Assembly (NCBI RefSeq): GCF_018294505.1
Contig: NC_057800.1
Coordinates: 172,665,703-172,729,702 of the forward strand
DNA length: 64,000 nt
From: Triticum aestivum
Lineage: Eukaryota > Streptophyta > Magnoliopsida > Poales > Poaceae
Direction of reading: 5' to 3'
The position numbers and the translations under genes were made by a program. A model generated the notes under the pieces. That model had not been told where the DNA came from and ran no database searches. It saw nothing but the letters and a program-made list of their open reading frames with translations. The first letter of the stretch is position 1; each line of letters starts with the position of its first letter. Shown one piece after another: positions 47,591 through 57,975 of the stretch.

Positions 47591-50500
47591 ATGTCCGGAG
47601 CGGGAGGCAAGTGGATGGTCTCCTCCGCTACGGAGGGCCAAGTCAAGAAGCTAAGGAAGGCCGGATACCTGTCTAAGGACATCGCGCACCGGCTTCCCGA
47701 AAAGGGGCAGCTTCTCCCCACCCCAAGGCCCCATGAGAGGGTAGTATTTCTTCCCCACTTCCTCCGCGGACTGGGTTTTCCACTCCACCCATTTGTCCGG
47801 GGGCTCATGTTCTACTACGGCCTGGATTTCCACGATCTGGCCCCGAACTTCATCCTCAACATCTCGGCGTTTATCGTCGTGTGCGAGGCTTTCCTCCGCG
47901 TCCGCCCTCATTTCGGCCTCTGGCTCAAGACCTTCAACGTCAAGCCCAAGGTGGTGCGCGGCAGCCAGGCGGAGTGCGGAGGCGCCATGGCGGGCAAGAT
48001 GGCCAACGTCCTATGGTTCGAGGGCTCTTTTGTGGAGACCCTAAAGGGGTGGCAATCCGGGTGGTTTTACATCACCGAGCCACGCGATCCGAACTGGATC
48101 GCAGCCCCCGAGTTCCGATCCGGACCCCCCACGCGGCTTATGTCCTGGAAAGAGACGGGCCTGTCGTGGGGTGACGAAAAAGAGGTGACCGGATTGCAAA
48201 CATGCATCCAGTCCCTGGTGAACAAGCCAATCCGGCTTGTTAATGTAATCCAGGTTATGCTCGTCCGCCGGATCCTCCCGTGCCAACAACGGGATTTTAA
48301 TCTGTGGGAGTTCGACCCGGCGCAGCACCAAACCCTTAGCAGGCTCTTCGACACGACGTACGAAGATGCCTGGAAGGTGCTATTCAAGGGCGCCGAGGCT
48401 CCCGCATCCGCTTCCGAGGACCGCGGATACAGCTCGCAGCGTCACGCTAGCGAGGTAAGCTATCTTCACCTTTTACAGGATGTTAAGCTTTTTTCATAGT
48501 TTGACTCTATGCGGGATCTAAACTCCCTTACCTTTGACAGGCTTGGCGGGCGATATCCGGACCGATTAACTGTCCGGCTCCGCTGCCCGAAGACCCAGCC
48601 CCAGCTCTACTAGTGAAGCTGCTGGTTCCGGCGCCTTATGTGGTGCCGGAGAAGAAGGCCAAGAAGAAGAAGACCACGGGGACTCGAAAGAGTGCCCGTA
48701 ACGTGGTGGTGTCGGACTCGTCATCCGACGAGTCCGAGACGCCCTCTTCCCGTGAAAACGAGGAGGAGGAAGAAGAAAACTCTCCCCCCCAGCGGAGGGA
48801 GGAGAGAAGAGGAAGGCCGCCCCAACGGGGGAGGCCGAGGGGTCTAGGAAAAGGAAGACCCCTCCGCCGGACTACTCCCCCGACGCCGAAGAGGGCGAAG
48901 AGGAGTGGCCAAACAGGGCCAAGCGTCCGGCGAAATCGTAAGTTCGGATATCAGAGTAACTCATGATGTTCCTTTGTTGCACAGCTTTCCCTAATGTCGA
49001 ACGTAATTATGCAGCCCGCCCCGGGCCGAATTCAACGAATCGTCGGGCGGCTCCCTGGACTCATCGGACGTGAACTCAGTTCCGCCCGCTGTCTCCCCCC
49101 GCACTGCAGACGACGCCGAAGTGGCGTCGCGACAAGCTCCGGGGCAGGAGGAGGTGGTCCCGGAGGAGCCGCAAGGCAACCTCCCGGACTCCAGGAGTGA
49201 AGGGGATAAGGCCCCCCAGGGCTCCAAGTCCGGCTTTGTGCCGGACACCGCGCCGGAATCTTCCACAGTTCCGGACCGCGGTAGGCGAACTCCTTCCAAG
49301 AGGAGCAAGCCTTCTGAGCCGGCGGCCTCCGTCCAACCGGAGGTGCCGGACAATCTGCTGGAGGTGCTTGACGGCGCCTCCATCGACGAGGGGCACCGTA
49401 CTATTATGAGTACGGTGATCCAGAAGGTTCGGTCCGCCAAGAGCGGACTGACTGAAGCTTGCGCTAGCCTTCTAACAGGCTTCGAGGTAAGTAAAAATAT
49501 GTAAAAATATTACCGCATAGACAGTAGCCCCTGATGCTCTGTTTGGCGTTCGGAAAGAAAAGCCGAATAGAGGATCTATTAAATATCGCAGGAGTCTAAC
49601 AAAAAAGAGTCAATATGCGTATGCAGGCTTCGCTGCTATCCACCGCCGCACTGACTGCGGAGGTGGGTGTCCTGAAGCAGGACCTCGAGCGGACCGAGCA
49701 AGAGCTCGGCCTTGCCAAGCGGCGGCTCGAGGAGAAAGAAGGTAAGAAATACCTTACAGAAAAAGTGCCTATAAAAAGGCGTGATTGCAAAAAAATAACA
49801 GGATTGTACTGCTTATTGTAGGGGCCACGACTGAGGTGGCGACCCTTAAGCAGGCGCTGTCTGAGGCCGAAAAGAAAACGGCCGCGGAGCGCACCGAGCG
49901 AGACAGACTTGGGGCTCAGGTCGGCGAGGTGCAGCAAGAGCTTCAGGCTCTCATGAAAAAACATGAGAGTTTGGAGCTTGAGTCAAAGGCGCAAGCATCC
50001 GAGCTCGCGACGGCCCTTGAGACTGCCAAGTCTGCCAAGGCCGAAGCCCAAAAGGCCCTCCAAGAGTTGGAGGAGATGAGGAAGATAGCAGCGGGTAAGG
50101 CATTCTTTATGCAAAGCAGAAATATAAAAGTAAACTACTTGTTACTTACCCGAATCCGGAGCTCTCCAGGGGCATTCGCAGATCTTCCCCGCAGCGTATC
50201 CGACGCCGCCGCATTCTACCGAGCTGAAGAGGGCAGCTCGACGGAGAAGGTGTTCTGGTCTCAGTATTCTGAGGCCGGACACCCTGTGCCCTTGAGCGAC
50301 CAGCTGAAACAGCTGGTCGAGCTCCACAAGGCGGCCGAACAGGCCATGAAGGGCTTCATAGTTCGGCTGTGGCCCGGAGAGGCCCTGCCTGGGAGCTATT
50401 TCGGGCTGGTGCGGCGGCTGGTGGAGGCCTGTCCGAGGCTCGAGGTCATCAAGCGCTCCGTCTGCATCGAAGGTGCCCGTCGGGCCCTTGCCCGTGCAAA

Positions 50501-50654
50501 GGTGCACTGGGGTAAGCTGGACGGTGAGAAGCTTGTGAAGGACGGGCCGCCGCCGGGGAAGGAGCATCGCAAGCCCGAGAACTACTACAAGGATGTTCTT
50601 GCAGGTGCCCGCCTTGTGGCGGATGAATGTACCAAGGATGTGATTTTTGAATGA
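47591..50654 (+). pseudogene. Antisense five-exon gene, PF04195-like, F3 copy (one frameshift)
   Basis: Exons: 47591-48454, 48541-48937, 49015-49486, 49627-49741 and 49822-50654, all with GT/AG borders. The phases fit throughout except for one missing C in a run of seven at 48784-48790, where the F1 homolog supports a one-base-longer frame. With that base the exons sum to 2682 bp (893 codons plus stop). Exon 1 holds the putative-gypsy-type-transposon domain (HERVVFLPHFLRGLGF, MFYYGLDFHDLAPN, WFYITEPRD). Exons 2-3 are acidic, Ser- and Lys-rich, like a nuclear protein. Exons 4-5 are heptad-rich coiled coil, then a compact C-terminal region (LKQLVELHKAAEQAMKGFIV). The molecular function is unknown; a DNA- or chromatin-linked role is speculation. 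Confidence 0.75.
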
Positions 50655-51867
50655 ACTCGCTCGTGTTTATCCTGTGCGCTGAAAACTTGTTCATATGCGC
50701 TAAGCAATGCTTATTGAATTTAAAATATTACTTTCTGTGCGGCCGTTTATCAAAAAATTGAGAGATGGCCAGTCGTCGGCTTCTGCCCCCATGCCACTAG
50801 TGCTGGGGTGTTCGGGATAAACCTGAGCGCTCTTTTTCCCATAGTTGGGTCCTTCGAGGGAGGCGCTCAGCACAACGAACCAGGCAATCGGACTATAATG
50901 CTTGAACACTCTCACTTAGCCATAGAACTCTATAATTTTAAATTTCGGCGAAGCCCCTAGTTCGGAAGACCGAGTTCGGGGCGCTATCCACGCCTTGGCC
51001 GGACAAAGCCAGCTCCTCGCTCGAAGCGGCATAAGTCTTTAGGGACTCGAAAAACCTCTCGAACAGCGACCGGTCTCTCGCCTCATCATGACAGTCAGTT
51101 TTAGCTTTCTCCACTGAGGTGCTTAACCCAGCTGAACCGGGGCACAATCGCAGTGGTTCTCCTAGTGCTACCTTAGCCGATATAGCGGAACGTAAGGCAC
51201 CAAAACATAGGAGCCGGGCAAACCCAACTATTGACCCAAATCATGATTCGGAGCCGATGCATATAGTGCTATAAGTTCGGGGTGCCGCACTTGTGAAAGT
51301 GTACGGACTTCTCACACCATAATGAGGGGTACTGAAGCCCCTGGCGTGTTTGCCGTACCATGGTGTACGGGTGCAATCATGTCATTTAATAAACATATAT
51401 GTGAAAAGAGGATAATGCAAAAAATAGACAAAAAGCTATGCATTGTTTATAGAGAGGCTATTTATCAAAGCCGAACGATACAAATAGTGCGATAAGCAAA
51501 AAGATATTGGACTATTTAACATGTCCTGACCAGGGGCAGGCCGCGGAATTGTATTCAAAACAGGTATACTGCTCGTAACAGAGACCACCTGGGAGTTCCA
51601 TAATGCGGCATGGCTTGTCTGCCTCCCTGGATCTTGCATCGTTTGTGCGGCAGTCGAATTGCCGAACAGGTCGTCCGAAGTATGGAGTCCTGAAAGTAAG
51701 AAAAAATTAAAAAAAGAATCCGGCAGCCCCTAGTACGTTTTAAGCCGTATTTTGGGCGTGCCGTTATTGTGCCCCTTCCCCTGTGCCCATGGTATTTCAA
51801 GGGCGTAGTTATGTACGCGAGGCACTGGTTTCGCTATGTCGCGAGAGCTGGGGTTGGGGCCGCATTG
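50655..51867. other. F3 spacer between convergent gene ends
   Basis: Non-coding, collinear with the F1 spacer at 14717-15928. The block at about 51087-51280 (GTCAGTTTTAGCTTTCTCCA, then GAGCCGGGCAAACCCAAC) is shared with F1 and, twice, with F2. It may hold both transcripts' 3' end signals. Confidence 0.6.
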
Positions 51868-54800
51868 CTACGCTTGCTCAGAGCGTGCCAGGCGGTCCTG
51901 CTGTGGGTTACTCCGGGCGCGCTTGGCAGTGTCTGGCTTTTTAACGGCCGGACTGGAGAATTGCCTAAGAAGGCTACTTTGTACTTCCGCTGCGAGAGCC
52001 GCCGTGTGCTCCTCCGTACGGAGGGAGCGTTCGGTGTTTCCGTTGACCGTGATTACTCCTCGAGGGCCTGGCATCTTGAGCTTGAGATATGCGTAGTGCG
52101 GCACCGCATTGAACTTTGCGAATGCGGTTCGTCCGAGCAGGGCGTGATAGCCACTGCGAAACGGGACTATATCGAAGATTAACTCTTCGCTTCGGAAATT
52201 GTCCGGGGATCCGAAGACCACGTCAAGTGTTACTGAGCCTGTACAGTTGGCTTCTACACCTGGTATAACGCCTTTAAAGGTCGTTTTTGTGGGCTTAATC
52301 CTTGAGGGATCTATGCCCATTTTCCGCACTGTATCCTGGTAAAGCAGGTTCAGGCTACTGCCGCCGTCCATGAGGACTCTTGTGAGATGAAATCCGTCGA
52401 TGATTGGGTCGAGAACCAATGCGGCGAAGCCGCCATGACGGATGCTAGTGGGATGGTCCCTTCGATCAAAAGTGATCGGGCAGGAGGACCATGGGTTGAA
52501 CTTTGGGGCGACTGGCTCCATCGCGTATACGTCCCGTAGCGCACGCTTCCGCTCCCTCTTGGGAATGTGGGTTGCGTATATCATGTTCACCGTCCGCACT
52601 TGTGGGGGAAAGCCCTTCTGTCCATTGTTGTTCGGCGGCCTGGGCTCCTCCTCGTCGTCGCTGTGCAGCCCCTTGTCTTTGTTTTCGGCTCTTAACTTGC
52701 CTGCCTGCTTGAACACCCAACAATCCCTGTTAGTGTGATTGGCTGGCCTTTCGGGGGTGCCATGTATCTGGCACAAGCGGTCGAGTATTCGGTCCAAACT
52801 GGACGGGCCCTGAGTATTCTTTTTGAATGGCTTTTTCCGCTGACCGGATTTATAGCCTCTGAATCCGGCATTGACTGCCGTGTCTTCATTGCTGTCGCTG
52901 CTAACGCGGCGTTTTTGCTTATTCCGACGTGTCCTGCCACTTTTGTCCTTGGTATCCGAATTACCAGGGTTCTTTGATAAGTTGTTACTGCGAGCTAGCC
53001 AGCTGTCTTCTCCCGCGCAAAAGCGGGTCATGAGTGTCGTGAGGGCTGCCATAGATTTCGGCTTTTCCTGTCCCAGGTGCCGGGCAAGCCACTCGTCGCG
53101 GATGTTATGCTTGAAGGCTGCTAGGGCCTCTGCGTCCGGACAGTCGACTATCTGGTTTTTCTTTGTTAGGAACCGTGTCCAGAATTGCCTGGCCGATTCC
53201 TCTGGCTGCTGAATTATGTGGCTTAAGTCGTCGGCATCCGGTGGTCGCACGTAAGTGCCCTGGAAGTTGTCGAGGAATGCGGCTTCCAGGTCCTCCCAAG
53301 AACCGATTGAGTCTGCTGGCAAGCTGTTAAGCCAATGCCGGGCCGGTCCTTTAAGTTTGAGCGGGAGGTATTTGATGGCGTGTAGATCATCGCCGCGTGC
53401 CATGTGGATGTGAAGGAGATAATCCTCGATCCATACCGCCGGATCTGTTGTGCCATCGTATGATTCGATGTTTACGGGTTTGAAACCCTCTGGGATTTTA
53501 TGATCCATTACTTCATCCGTGAAGCATAGCGGGTGTGCGGCGCCTCTGTACTGGGCTATATCACGACGCAGCTCGGAAGAGCTATGTCTGTTGTGCTCGG
53601 CCCGGCCGGATTTGTTGTATCCGGAGTGAAGATCATCGTCACGTGTCGTAGGGCGCCTGCGCGATCCGTAGATCGATCTTGTTTGTCTTGCCTTATCCTC
53701 CAGTACGTCTCGCAGGTCTGGCGCATTTTCCCGTGCCTTAGTTGAGCGGCGTCGGGGCATGGCTTGGGTGGAGGGCCGAGAGGCCTCTCTGTCGCGGCCG
53801 CGAGGTGGCCGGTCTGCCATGTCGTGCGCTAGTGATGTAGGTGCTTCCTCCTCTGATCGGGGTAGCGGCCTGCGCTTTGGGTAACTCTTGGAGGGGCGTT
53901 CGAGTTCATACTCTTCGGCCGCAAGGACTTCAGTCCATCTGTCAGCTAGCAAATCTTGGTCAGCTCTAAGCTGTTGCTGCTTTTTCTTGAGGCTGCTTGC
54001 CGTGGCTAAAAGCCTGCGTTCGAAACGCTCTTGTTCGGCGGGGTCTGATGGTACGACGAATTCATCGTCATCGAGGCTTGCCTCGTCTTCGGAGGGAGGC
54101 ATATAGTTATCATCCTCGACCTCTCGGTCTGCCGCTCTCTCATGAGGGCTGGCTTCTCCATCTTCCTGTGCCGAATCTTGCTGGGGTGGGTGTTCTTCGG
54201 CGCTATCCGGGGTAGTATTATCTCCCGTGCCGGAATCACCGTTTTTGCTTTGGCGGGATTTAGAGCGGCGCCGCTGACGCCGGCGCTTTGGCTGTTTCTT
54301 GGAGGTGTCATCCCCCGCTGTTCCATCGCCATCTCCATCTTTTGGAGTATCCACCATATATATGTCATATGACGAGGTGGCCTTCCAGCGCCCTATAGGT
54401 GCTGGTTCCTGTTCATCTCCTACATCGTCGTCCATACCGTCGATGTCTTCGGAGCCGAAGTCAAGCATGTCGGTTAAATCGTCGACAGTGGCTACAAAGT
54501 GGGTGGTGGGTGGGCTTTGAACTTCTTCATCATCCGTATCCCATCCTCGCTGACCGTAATCCGGCCAGGGCTCTCCTGATAAAGAGAGAGACTTGAGAGA
54601 ATTCAGGATGTCGCCAAAAGGCGAGTGCTGAAAGATGTCCGCGGCGGTGAACTCCATTATCGGCGCCCAATCGGATTCGATTGGCAGGGGCGCGGGGGGT
54701 TCGGAGTCCGGGGAGAAGTCCGGATCCTCGGAGTCACGGGTCATGCAGAGTGCGGGGCTGGCGTTCGGCTCGATCGCCTTTGAGATCGCATCCCCCGAGG

Positions 54801-55152
54801 TGACGTCCAACTGCTCATCCTCGATTGGCGCAATAGGCTCCGAGTTAGGGGTCGGAACCGGTGCATGTGTGGCCTCCAGGACACTGTCCGGAGGCAGAGC
54901 TAGATCATGCCCCTCGAGATAGTGCGGCGCGCTTGGCCATGGCTCGATCCTGTCGAAGATCAAGTCTCCGTGGATGTCAGCCGTGTAGTTTAAGCTTCCA
55001 AACCTGACTTGATGGCCAGGGGCGTAGCTTTCGATCTGCTCCAGGTGGCCAAGCGAATTGGCCCACAGTGCGAAGCCGCCGAAGACGAAGATCTGTCCGG
55101 GGAGAAAACTCTCACCCTGGACCTCATCGTTGTTGATGATCAAGGGAGCCAT
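51868..55152 (-). CDS. gag: F3 gag-protease polyprotein, intact ORF
   Basis: A 1094-codon ORF from ATG at 55152, about 50 bp inside the 5' LTR, to TAG at 51868. The N-terminal block (FLPGQIFVFGGFALWANSLG) is specific to this group. Next come long acidic and Arg-rich linkers. A Retrotrans_gag domain lies around residues 555-720 (PAVWIEDYLLHIHMARGDDL, KGPARHWLNSLPADSIGSWE, WTRFLTKKNQIVDCP). A variant C/H cluster follows (CQIHGTPERPANHTNRDC). An aspartic-protease-like domain near residue 927 has RVLMDGGSSLNLLY with the catalytic Asp kept. Gag forms the particle and the protease would process it. No RT follows. A reading frame of this length without a stop suggests recent mobility or purifying selection. 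Confidence 0.85.
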   Translation of the reverse strand: MAPLIINNDEVQGESFLPGQIFVFGGFALWANSLGHLEQIESYAPGHQVRFGSLNYTADIHGDLIFDRIEPWPSAPHYLEGHDLALPPDSVLEATHAPVPTPNSEPIAPIEDEQLDVTSGDAISKAIEPNASPALCMTRDSEDPDFSPDSEPPAPLPIESDWAPIMEFTAADIFQHSPFGDILNSLKSLSLSGEPWPDYGQRGWDTDDEEVQSPPTTHFVATVDDLTDMLDFGSEDIDGMDDDVGDEQEPAPIGRWKATSSYDIYMVDTPKDGDGDGTAGDDTSKKQPKRRRQRRRSKSRQSKNGDSGTGDNTTPDSAEEHPPQQDSAQEDGEASPHERAADREVEDDNYMPPSEDEASLDDDEFVVPSDPAEQERFERRLLATASSLKKKQQQLRADQDLLADRWTEVLAAEEYELERPSKSYPKRRPLPRSEEEAPTSLAHDMADRPPRGRDREASRPSTQAMPRRRSTKARENAPDLRDVLEDKARQTRSIYGSRRRPTTRDDDLHSGYNKSGRAEHNRHSSSELRRDIAQYRGAAHPLCFTDEVMDHKIPEGFKPVNIESYDGTTDPAVWIEDYLLHIHMARGDDLHAIKYLPLKLKGPARHWLNSLPADSIGSWEDLEAAFLDNFQGTYVRPPDADDLSHIIQQPEESARQFWTRFLTKKNQIVDCPDAEALAAFKHNIRDEWLARHLGQEKPKSMAALTTLMTRFCAGEDSWLARSNNLSKNPGNSDTKDKSGRTRRNKQKRRVSSDSNEDTAVNAGFRGYKSGQRKKPFKKNTQGPSSLDRILDRLCQIHGTPERPANHTNRDCWVFKQAGKLRAENKDKGLHSDDEEEPRPPNNNGQKGFPPQVRTVNMIYATHIPKRERKRALRDVYAMEPVAPKFNPWSSCPITFDRRDHPTSIRHGGFAALVLDPIIDGFHLTRVLMDGGSSLNLLYQDTVRKMGIDPSRIKPTKTTFKGVIPGVEANCTGSVTLDVVFGSPDNFRSEELIFDIVPFRSGYHALLGRTAFAKFNAVPHYAYLKLKMPGPRGVITVNGNTERSLRTEEHTAALAAEVQSSLLRQFSSPAVKKPDTAKRARSNPQQDRLARSEQA

Positions 55153-55180
55153 CGGGCCTAAAGGCGACGACACAGAGGAA

Positions 55181-55199
55181 CTCTCAATGAAAGCACCAA
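55181..55199 (-). other. F3 primer-binding-site region
   Basis: Minus-strand TTGGTGCTTTCATTGAGAG directly abuts the 5' LTR. The same sequence is beside the F2 5' LTR and, with one change, beside the F1 5' LTR. I cannot assign the primer tRNA. Confidence 0.6.
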
Positions 55200-55684
55200 T
55201 GTTGGTGTCAAAACCGGCGGATCTCGGGTAGGGGGTCCCGAACTGTGCGTCAAGGCCGGATGGTAATAGGAGACAAGGTACACGATGTTTTTACCCAGGT
55301 TCGGGCCCTCTCGTTGGAGGTAATACCCTACTCATGCTTTATTAATATTGATGATATGGGTAGTACAAGAGTAGATCTACCACGAGATCAAGGAGGCTAA
55401 ACCCTAGAAGCTAGCCTATGGTATGATTGTTGTATATGGAGTTGTTGTCCTACGGACTACAACCCTCCGGTTTATATAGACACCGGATAGGGTTAGGGTT
55501 ACACAGAGTCAGTTACAATGGTAGGAGATCTTGAATATCCGCATCGCCAAGCTTGCCTTCCACGCCAAGGAAAGTCCCATCCGGACACGGGACGAGGTCT
55601 TCAATCTTGTATCTTCATAGTCCTGGAGTCCGGCTGAAGGTATAGTCCGGCTCCCCGAACACCCCCTAATCCAGGACTCCCTCA
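55200..55684 (-). repeat. F3 5' LTR (right)
   Basis: 485 bp; inverse TATA at 55469-55480 drives the gag transcript (minus strand). TSD ccagt follows. Confidence 0.93.
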
Positions 55685-55689
55685 CCAGT

Positions 55690-57975
55690 CGTGCCACACG
55701 CTCCGCTTCCTCCTCCTTCTCCGGCAGGGTCCCTTGTGTTAAGTAACTCCGGAGTTCCGTGATCCAGTCCCCCTCCTGAGGCTCCATCGTCAGGAGCAGG
55801 CGTGCTCCTGAGGCCGGGCCACAGACCGGGGCTCCTGAGGCAGGTGGCTGGGGGAGCTCCTCCCGAGGCTGAGCCGTGTTTGACAATGACAGCAGGGCTG
55901 AGGGCTTGAAGAGCCACTCCTCGAAGACGCCAGGCTCCTGAGGTAACCGCCTGGACGCTCGTTTGGCAATGTCGTCGGCCTCCTGATTGGTGCCACGGGG
56001 CACATGCTGCAACTCCAACCCCCAGAACTGCTTCTCCATCCTGCGGACCTCCGCAAGGTAGGCTTCCATGTGCTCATCTTTCGGCTCGTACACCTTGTTG
56101 GAGAAATTGACAAGGAGCTGTGAATCGCCCTTGATGGTGAGGCGTTTCACCCCCAGGGCAGCTGCGGCCTTCAAGCCCGCTATTAGACCTTCATACTCCG
56201 CTATGTTGTTGGAGACCTTTTCACCTTGCTGGAAATAGAGCTGTACAGCATAGTAGAGCTTGTCCTGAGTGGGCGATATAAGCACCGCCCCAGCTCCAGC
56301 GCCATGCCTGGAGAACGCCCCATCGAAGTACATGACCCAGCCTTCTGGCGCCTCGCTTCCCGGGGATAGGGACCGATCCTCGTCGGCCTTGAGGCCTGGT
56401 GCCTCCGTCCATTCTGACACAAAATCCGCTAATGCTGCTCCCTTGATGACTCTGGTCGTGCTGAATTAAAGCTGAAACACTTGCAGTTCTATGTTCCACT
56501 CAGCGACCCTTCCGGCTGAGTTAGGGCTCCTGAGCACTCTCTCCAAGGGGTATGACGAGACGACCTTGATGGGGTGACCCTGAAAATAGTGCCGCAGCTT
56601 GCGCGAGGCCACCAGTAGCGCGAGGAGGAGCTTCTGAGGCATGGAGTACCGTGCCCTCGTGTCCTGCAACACCGTGCTAACGAAGTACACTGGGTGCTCA
56701 ACGAGGTTGGGTGCGTTAGTGCCGGTGGCGCCCTCCGGAGACCATGGCGCCTCCTGAGGCGACGAGGCCTCCGGAGGCTGGCCATCTGGGAGAGGGGCCT
56801 CTTCCGCCTCCAATGCACTCCTCTGCGGCGGCTGATCCTCCTCAGCCGCGGTGGCGGTTTCTGTGCGCCTTCCTTGTTCCTGTTTTGCCTTGTCCCGGGC
56901 TGCTGCTGTGGTTTTGATTCGACGCTCCTCCCTAACCGCCACCAGGGCTGCACTGGCGGAGTAGGGAGTGGTGGCGAGGTAAAGCACCAGGGGCTCTTGA
57001 GGGCGCAGAGCCACCATGACCGGAGGGCTGGTCAGGTATCTCTTAAGATCTTGGAAAGCCTTGTCGACCTCTTCGGTCCATTCAAAGGGCCCCTTTTTCT
57101 TCATTAGCTGGAAGAAGGGCAGCACTCGCTCCCCCAACTTGGAGATGAAGCGCCCTAGCGCGGTCACACGCCCAGTGAGCTTCTGCATCTCTCTGAGGTA
57201 CTTTGGCGGGCTCATGTCCTCGACCGCCTTGACCTTTTCCGGGTTAGCCTTGATGCCTCGGTGGGACACGAGGAAACCCGAGACCTTGCTCGAGGGGACT
57301 CCGAACACACACTTCTCTGGGTTGAGCCGCAGGTTCATTGCGTTGAGGCTCACGAAGGTTTCCTCCAGGTCTTGTATCAGGGTCCTGGCCTCCCGAGACT
57401 TCACCACAATATCATCAACGTAAGCCTCAACATTCTTCCCGAGCTGCGGGCCCAAGGTGATGTGCATCAGCCGCTGAAAGGTCGCCCCTGCGTTACGCAA
57501 GCCAAATGGCATGCATGTGTAGCAGTACACCCCACACGGGGTTAGGAAGGCTGTATTTTCGACGTCTTCTACCGCCATCTTGATCTGGTGATACCCACGG
57601 AAGGCATCTAGGAAGCATAGCAGGTCGCATTCTGCGGTGGAATCGACGATCTGGTCGATGCGGGGGAGCGGGAACGGATCTTGCGGGCATGCCTTGTTGA
57701 GGTTGGTGAAGTCGACACACATGCGCTCCTTCCCTCCCTTCTTTGGCACAACGACAAGGTTGGCCAACCAATCCGGATATCGGACCTCGCGGATGACCCC
57801 AGCGGCTTCTAGTTTGCGGGTCTCTTGGACGATGAAGGCCTGCTTTTCCGTGGACTGCTGCCTTGCCTTCTGCTTCTTGTTCGCGCGTAGGAACTTGACC
57901 AGGGCCTCCTCCTGCTCGGGCTCGAGGTTGGCGCCTATGGTGAAGTGGAGTTGGTGGACCCGTCCTCATCGACGG
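55690..57975 (-). pseudogene. pol: G3 reverse transcriptase and RNase H
   Basis: The RT frame opens near 57965 (VHQLHFTIGANLEPEQEEAL), one base out of the gag-protease frame. Key RT parts are present: WLANLVVVPKKGGKERMCVD, FLDAFRGYHQIKM, MPFGLRNAGATFQRLM and an intact catalytic YVDD at 57411-57422. A TAA at 56466-56468 (GAA to TAA) interrupts the link to RNase H. RNase H keeps its acidic residues (MYFDGAFSR, NNIAEYEGLIAG, GDSQLLVN, NQEADDIAKRAS). Pol is then cut by F3 at 55689 and resumes as integrase at 46544. Apart from the nonsense codon these domains look well preserved. Confidence 0.9.

Larger units (their letters stand above)
46550..55684 (-). mobile_element. F3: Fatima-like LTR retrotransposon with intact gag-protease ORF
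   Basis: Two 485-bp LTRs (46550-47034 and 55200-55684), TSD ccagt (46545-46549 and 55685-55689), about 12 LTR differences by eye. Minus orientation: the primer-side sequence (55181-55199, minus TTGGTGCTTTCATTGAGAG) touches the right LTR and the purine tract touches the left. The interior, in sense order, holds gag-protease (55152-51868), a 1.2-kb spacer, and the antisense five-exon gene (47591-50654). There is no RT, RNase H or integrase, so it depends on another element for reverse transcription. It is the best-preserved of the three Fatima-like copies. Confidence 0.93.
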
